From Liolophura sinensis (Eukaryota > Mollusca > Polyplacophora > Chitonida > Chitonidae): a stretch of DNA of 64,000 nt. The stretch is taken from NCBI RefSeq assembly GCF_032854445.1, contig NC_088302.1, forward strand, positions 16,611,338 through 16,675,337, in the 5' to 3' direction. Below, in pieces: positions 60,274 to 64,000 of the stretch; the first letter of the stretch is position 1; each line of letters starts with the position of its first letter. The notes beneath the pieces were generated by a model. That model saw only the letters and a list, made by a program, of their open reading frames with translations. It did not search any database and had not been told where the DNA came from. Position numbers and translations under genes: made by a program.

Positions 60274-63170
60274 ACGTGTGGTGTGGTGTACATTGTAATT
60301 TAGCGTAGTGTGGTGCTAGTGTACAGTGTGATGTGGTGTACAGCGTGATGTGCGTACAGTGTGATGTGGTGTACAGTGTAATGTGGCGTAGTGTGGTGCT
60401 GGTGTATAATGTGATGTGGTGTACAGTGTTATGTGGCGTATAGTGTAATGTGCGTAGTGTGGTGCTAGTGTACAGTGTAATGTGGTGTTCAGTGTGATGT
60501 GGTGTACAGTGTAATGTGGCGTAGTGTGGTGTTAATGTACAGTGCGATGTGGTGTATAATGTGATGATAATGTGTAATGTAATGCTGGTGTACAGGATGT
60601 GATGTACAGTGTGAAGTGGTGCTTAATTTTCATGCTGGTGGGAAATGTAATTTGGTGTACTGTGTGCTGCTGGTATACAGTATAATGCTTGTGTACAGAG
60701 AAATGCTGCTGTACTGTGTGATATGGTGTACAGAGTGATGTTAGTGTACACTGTGATAGGGGTGTACAGTATAAAGTTGGTGTACAAATGTGATGCAGAT
60801 GTACTGTGTAATGCTGGCATCCAATCTCCTGCTTGTATACAGTGTGATGCCGATGCTGGTGTACAATATGCTGCTGGTGTACAGTGTGCTGCAGGTATAC
60901 AGTGTGATGCACGTGTATTGTGTGATATTGGTGTACAGTGTGCTGGTGGTGTACAGTGTGTTGCAGGTTACAGTGTGATGCAGGTGTACAATGTCATGCT
61001 GGCATACTGCGTGATGCTACCATGCTGTGTTATGCTGGTATACAGTGTGATGTGGTAGTACTGCGTGATGATGATGCACTGCCTGATGTTGGTGTAAGGT
61101 GTGCTACTTGTGTACATTGTGATGCAGGTGTACTGTGTAATGCTGGTGTACAGTACGATGCAGGTACACGGTGTGTTGCTGGTATACAGTGTAAAGCAGG
61201 TGTACAATGTAACGCAGGTATACCGTCTGATGCTGGTGTACAGTGTACTGCTGGTGTACAGTTGGATGCAGATGTATAGTGTGATGCAGGTGTAAAGTGT
61301 GCTGCTAGCATACTGCGTGATGCTACCATGCTGTGTGATGCACTGCCTGATGTTGGCGTAAGGTGTGCTACTGGTGTACATTGTGATGCAGGTGTACTGT
61401 GTAATGTTGGCATCCAATCCTCCTGCTTGTATACAGTGTGATGCCGATGCTGGTGTACAATATGCTGCTGGTGTACAGTGTGATGCACATGTACTGCGTG
61501 ATATTGGTGTAGAGTGTGCTGGTGGTGTACAGTGTGTTGCAGGTTACAGTGTGATGCAGGTGTACAGTGTCATGCTAGCATACTGCGTGATGCTACCATG
61601 CTGTGTTATGCTGGTATACAGTGTGATGTGGTAGTACTGCGTGATGATGATGCACTGCCTGATGTTGGTGTAAGGTGTGCTACTTGTGTACATTGTGATG
61701 CAGGTGTACTGTGTAATGCTGTTGTACAGTACGATGCAGGTACACGGTGTGTTGCTGGTATACAATGTAAAGCAGGTATGAAATGTAATGCAGGTATGCC
61801 GTCTGATGCTGCTGTACAGTGTAATGCGGGTGTATAGTGTGATGCAGGTGTACAGTGTGATGCTGGTGTATGGTCTGATGTTGATGTACAGTGTGCTGCG
61901 TGTGAACAGTGTGACGCAGTGTACTCCGTGATGCAGGTGAACAGTGTGATGCAGGTGTATGCAGTTGTTCTGCGTGATGATTGTGTACTGCGTGATGCTG
62001 GTGTACAGTGTGTTGCTGAATGGTGTACAGAGTGATGCTAGAATACAGTGTGATGCAGGTGTACTGTGTGATGCTAGGATACAGTGTGATACAATTGTAT
62101 TGTGTGATGCTGGTGTACTGTGTGATGCTGGAATACATTGTGATGCTGGTATACAGTGTGATGCAAATGTAGAGTGCGATGCTAGAATACACTGCAATGT
62201 ATGTGTACAATGTAATGCTGGTGTACAGTGTGATGCAGATGTACTGTGTGGTCCTAGTGTACAGTGTGAAGTTCATGTACTGTGTGATTCAGATGTACTG
62301 TGTGATGTTAGTGTACAGTGTGATGCTGGTGTACAATGTTATGCTGGTGTAATGTGTGAGGCTGGCGTACAGTGTAACGCTGGTGCTCAGTGGAATACAT
62401 GAAGTAATGGTGCTGAGTAGTGTGATGCTGCTATTCAGCTTAATACTTGTGTACAGTGTGCCGCTCGTGTGCAGTGTAATAAAAGTGTGCTGTGTTGTGT
62501 AAGCGTACAATGTGATGCTGGTGGGAAATATAATGCTTGTGTACAGTGTGATGCTGGTGTACAGTGTGATTAGGGCGTAATGTGTTATACTGATTACAGT
62601 GTGATGTTGGTGTACAGTTATGAGGGTGTACAGAGTTATGTGGGTGTAGCTTGTGATGCTAATGTACAGTGTAGTGTAATGTGTATTGTGTGATTCTGAT
62701 GTACAGTGTGATGCTGCTGTATAGTCTGATGCTGCTGTACAGTGTGATACTGCTGTACAGTATGATGCTGATGTACAGGGTGATGTTTTAGAGTGTGATG
62801 CTGGTATACAGTTATGTGGATGAACAGAATCATGTGGGTGTAGTTTCCGATGCTAATATACAGTGTAGTGTAATGTGTGATGCCGATGTACAGTGTAATG
62901 TGGGTGTAATGTGTGATGCCGATGTGATGTACAATGTGACGATGGTGTACAGTATGCTGCTGGTGTACAGTATGCTGCTGGTGTACAGTGTGATTCTGGT
63001 GTACAGTGTGATGCTGATGTACAGTGTGACGATGGCGTACAGAGCTATGTGGATGTATAGTGTGATGTGGATGTAAAGTGTGATGTGGGTGTACTTTGTG
63101 ATGTGGGTGTACTTTGATGCTATATAGCCTGCAGTGTAATGAAGGTTTTGCCTACTGGGTGATGCTGGTG
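60274..63170 (+). repeat. 18-bp satellite array, forward block
   Basis: The consensus GTGTACAGTGTGATGCTG is repeated about 160 times with many substitutions and small indels. A higher-order period is visible: ATGCCGATGC at 60847 and 61441, and TTGCAGGTTA at 60961 and 61537, are 594 and 576 bp apart (33 and 32 units). Because 18 is divisible by three, long open frames appear in several phases on both strands (for example VYSVML and HQHHTVH repeats); these are not credible genes. Confidence 0.97.
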
Positions 63171-63179
63171 TAGCCACTA

Positions 63180-64000
63180 TCAGACTGCACACCAGCATTA
63201 CACTGTACACCACTATCAGACTGCACACCAGCTTTACACTGTACACAACTATCAGACTGTACAGCAGCATTACACTATACAGCTGCATCACGCTGTACAC
63301 TTGAATCGCACGGTACACCTGCATCACACTGTGCGCATGCATCGCACTGTACACCTGCATCACACTGTACACATGCATCACACTGCACGCATGTATCACA
63401 CTGTACACGTACATCACACTGTACACCTGCATCGCACTGTACATATGCATCACACTGTACACATGCATTACACTGTACACCTGCATCACACTGTACATAT
63501 GCATCACACTGCACGCATGCATCACACTGTACACATGCATCACACAGTAGGCATGCATCACACTGTACAACAGCATAACACTGTACACATGCATTACACA
63601 GTACACATAAATCACACTGTACGCATGCATCACACTGTACATATGCATCACACTGTACACATTCATCAGACTGTACACATGCATCACATTGTACACCAGC
63701 ATAACACTGTACACATGTGTCACACTGTATACATGCATCACACTGTACGCATCCTTCACATTGTACACATGCATCACACTGTAACCCTGCATTGCACTGT
63801 ACACATGCATCACACTGTACACCTGTATCACACTGTACACATGCATCACACAGTAGGCATGCATCACACTGTACAGCAGCATAACACTGTACACATGCAT
63901 TACACAGTACACATAAATCACACTGTACGCATGCATCACACTGTACATATGCATCACACTGTAGGCATGCATCACATTGTACACCAGCATCACACTGTAC
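63180..64000 (-). repeat. 18-bp satellite array, inverted block, continues past the window
   Basis: The same satellite appears as its reverse complement (CATCACACTGTACACATG). A 306-bp higher-order period (17 units) is seen from CACACAGTAGGCATGC at 63541 and 63847. The switch of orientation falls at about 63,175-63,200. Confidence 0.95.

Noticed and set aside
62830-63993. 387-codon minus-strand open frame
   Set aside because: It lies wholly in the 18-bp satellite and crosses its orientation switch; it reflects the repeat period, not a gene.
63180-64000. CRISPR-like regular repeats
   Set aside because: Units are directly tandem with no spacers of distinct sequence, in an animal genome; this is a satellite.

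Overview
This is a window of animal (metazoan) nuclear DNA: spliced genes with GT-AG introns, AT-rich introns, abundant tRNA-derived SINEs, MITEs, microsatellites and minisatellites. The SINE families, including one ending in a CACTCACTCACTC-type tail and another carrying an ACGCCGTACTCAAGAATATT core, resemble repeats I remember from molluscs. A lophotrochozoan, most likely a mollusc, is my best guess, but no mitochondrial or rRNA marker is present to prove it.

Left part (1-11,000): two genes lie head to head. CFAP53 is on the minus strand; five coding exons are visible and its 3' end lies left of the window. It encodes a coiled-coil protein of motile cilia. SKA1 is on the plus strand and complete in five coding exons; it encodes a kinetochore microtubule-binding subunit. 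Between them lie a possible RFX X-box next to CFAP53 and a CCAAT plus CDE/CHR cluster, typical of mitotic gene promoters, 5' of SKA1.

Middle part (11,000-36,000): a long plus-strand gene homologous to vertebrate LAS2 (C18orf54) has eight coding exons from 19,481 to 35,727. Its sixth coding exon holds about twelve 15-residue repeats that lead into the conserved C-terminal EALK motif. A second CDE/CHR-like element lies about 6 kb upstream. From memory, CFAP53, SKA1 and LAS2 all map to human 18q21, so this looks like old conserved linkage.

Right part (36,000-60,000): mostly non-coding, with two paralogous class A GPCRs on the minus strand. One (38,840-39,851) has a single-base frame break in TM5; the other (49,991-51,058) is intact. 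Both look distantly muscarinic/histamine-like and share unusual microswitch residues. The rest is SINEs, MITEs and minisatellites.

Far right (60,274-64,000): an 18-bp satellite array that flips orientation near 63,180 and runs off the window end.

I see no virus, toxin, CRISPR or prokaryotic content. Exon boundaries were read by eye from splice consensus, frame continuity and remembered family sequences.
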